The translations under genes and the position numbers were made by a program. From the NCBI GenBank assembly GCA_964467315.1, contig CAYXSA010000008.1:1-64000 (forward strand): a DNA stretch of 64,000 bases. Direction: 5' to 3'. Shown in pieces: positions 63,828 through 64,000 of this stretch (position 1 is its first letter; every line of letters starts with the position of its first letter). This DNA comes from JAAFIM01 sp964467315. Lineage in GTDB: Bacteria; Bacteroidota; Bacteroidia; Chitinophagales; Saprospiraceae. The notes under the pieces are model-generated. The model did not search any database, was not told the origin of the DNA, and saw nothing but the letters and a program-made list of their open reading frames with translations.

Positions 63828-64000
63828 CTACGGCTTCCCATCTTTGTAACCCTGCCACGAAAGCCAGCCAAGTACGGCTTGGGGATACGCCTCATGTTCT
63901 ACGGCCAAGCCTGCCTTTTCTACGGCTTCGAGGCTCGTGCAAGCTTGGAGGTCTACGGCGTTTTGGGCGATGATGCGCCCCGTATCCAAGCCTTCGTCGA
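63828..64000 (-). CDS. purN: Phosphoribosylglycinamide formyltransferase, C-terminal part
   Basis: The minus strand reads DEGLDTGRIIAQNAVDLQ, then LEAVEKAGLAVEHEAYPQAV and ends GWLSWQGYKDGKP before TAG. The block LDTG.IIAQ.AV, followed by a helix and EH..YP.AV, is the C-terminal signature of PurN, which formylates GAR to FGAR. The gene is cut by the window edge at residue about 57 from the end, so the catalytic part (N10-formyl-THF site) lies outside. It is the ninth purine gene here and lies just upstream of purH, on the same strand and 20 nt past a family A copy. Confidence 0.85.
   Translation of the reverse strand, partial: DEGLDTGRIIAQNAVDLQACTSLEAVEKAGLAVEHEAYPQAVLGWLSWQGYKDGKP

Noticed and set aside
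1..64000. tRNA and rRNA genes
   Set aside because: I looked for tRNA-like cloverleaf ends and conserved TTCGA/CCA regions and for rRNA core sequences in the gaps and saw none; a dedicated scan could still find a tRNA that I missed.

Overview
The window comes from a member of the Bacteroidota, most likely a gliding marine Cytophagales- or Saprospiria-like bacterium. This is inferred from two GldN-type proteins of the type IX secretion/gliding machinery, promoters that fit the TAnnTTTG -7 box of the phylum, the near absence of Shine-Dalgarno sequences, and a LytS-type histidine kinase with a beta-propeller sensor. Coding DNA is about 50% GC. The restriction-modification region (about 5.25-7.1 kb) and several toxin-antitoxin modules are clearly more AT-rich.

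Layout. 1-870: a nested tandem repeat array and degenerate dispersed repeats. 0.9-5.2 kb: tryptophan dioxygenase, two secreted or outer-membrane proteins, purB. 5.2-9.1 kb: a type II R-M system with a controller protein, then an XRE regulator and a UPF0175/PIN toxin-antitoxin pair. 9.3-13.3 kb: a purC-purQ fusion and purF. 13.4-15.7 kb: Fic and HigBA. 15.8-22.9 kb: a SulP transporter and a complete stressosome-type Rsb module with a globin-type sensor. 23-28.9 kb: secreted repeat proteins, a large histidine kinase and a solo DNA methyltransferase. 29.1-32.7 kb: a broken DUF4160 gene with its DUF2442/HTH partner, a ParA/RHH pair and a GT-C-like membrane protein. 33.2-38.5 kb: guaA, a pyrE-pyrF (UMP synthase) fusion, an LRR protein and pyrD. 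39.4-41.7 kb: two gldN paralogues. 41.8-43.5 kb: two VapC-type TA cassettes in tandem. 43.5-46.4 kb: purM and guaB. 46.6-56.7 kb: a papain-like lipoprotein, an MBOAT/SGNH acylation pair, MazEF, a glucosaminidase and two unknown proteins. 57.2-58.1 kb: a Doc-type toxin pair. 58.6-64 kb: purL, purH and the end of purN.

Nine purine genes (purB, purC-Q, purF, guaA, purM, guaB, purL, purH, purN) and pyrE-F plus pyrD lie in 64 kb, but they are scattered on both strands between unrelated genes rather than forming one operon. FGAM synthase is split in an unusual way: the glutaminase is fused to PurC at 9.3 kb and the synthase domain lies alone at 58.6 kb.

Two dispersed repeat systems dominate the non-coding DNA. 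Family A has about 28 copies, roughly one per 2.3 kb, almost always at gene ends. It has conserved single-stranded blocks and three stems that differ between copies by compensatory changes, as a structured RNA would. Family B is a composite border: a palindrome with GCCTAAATA arms next to an 8-bp-periodic ACGT array. It occurs at least nine times, ends 3-12 nt after (or overlaps) toxin stop codons, and delimits TA and R-M modules like cassette boundaries. A third structured repeat (family C) has two copies, also with compensatory stem changes. I consider families A and B the most likely undescribed systems here; neither could be compared with databases.
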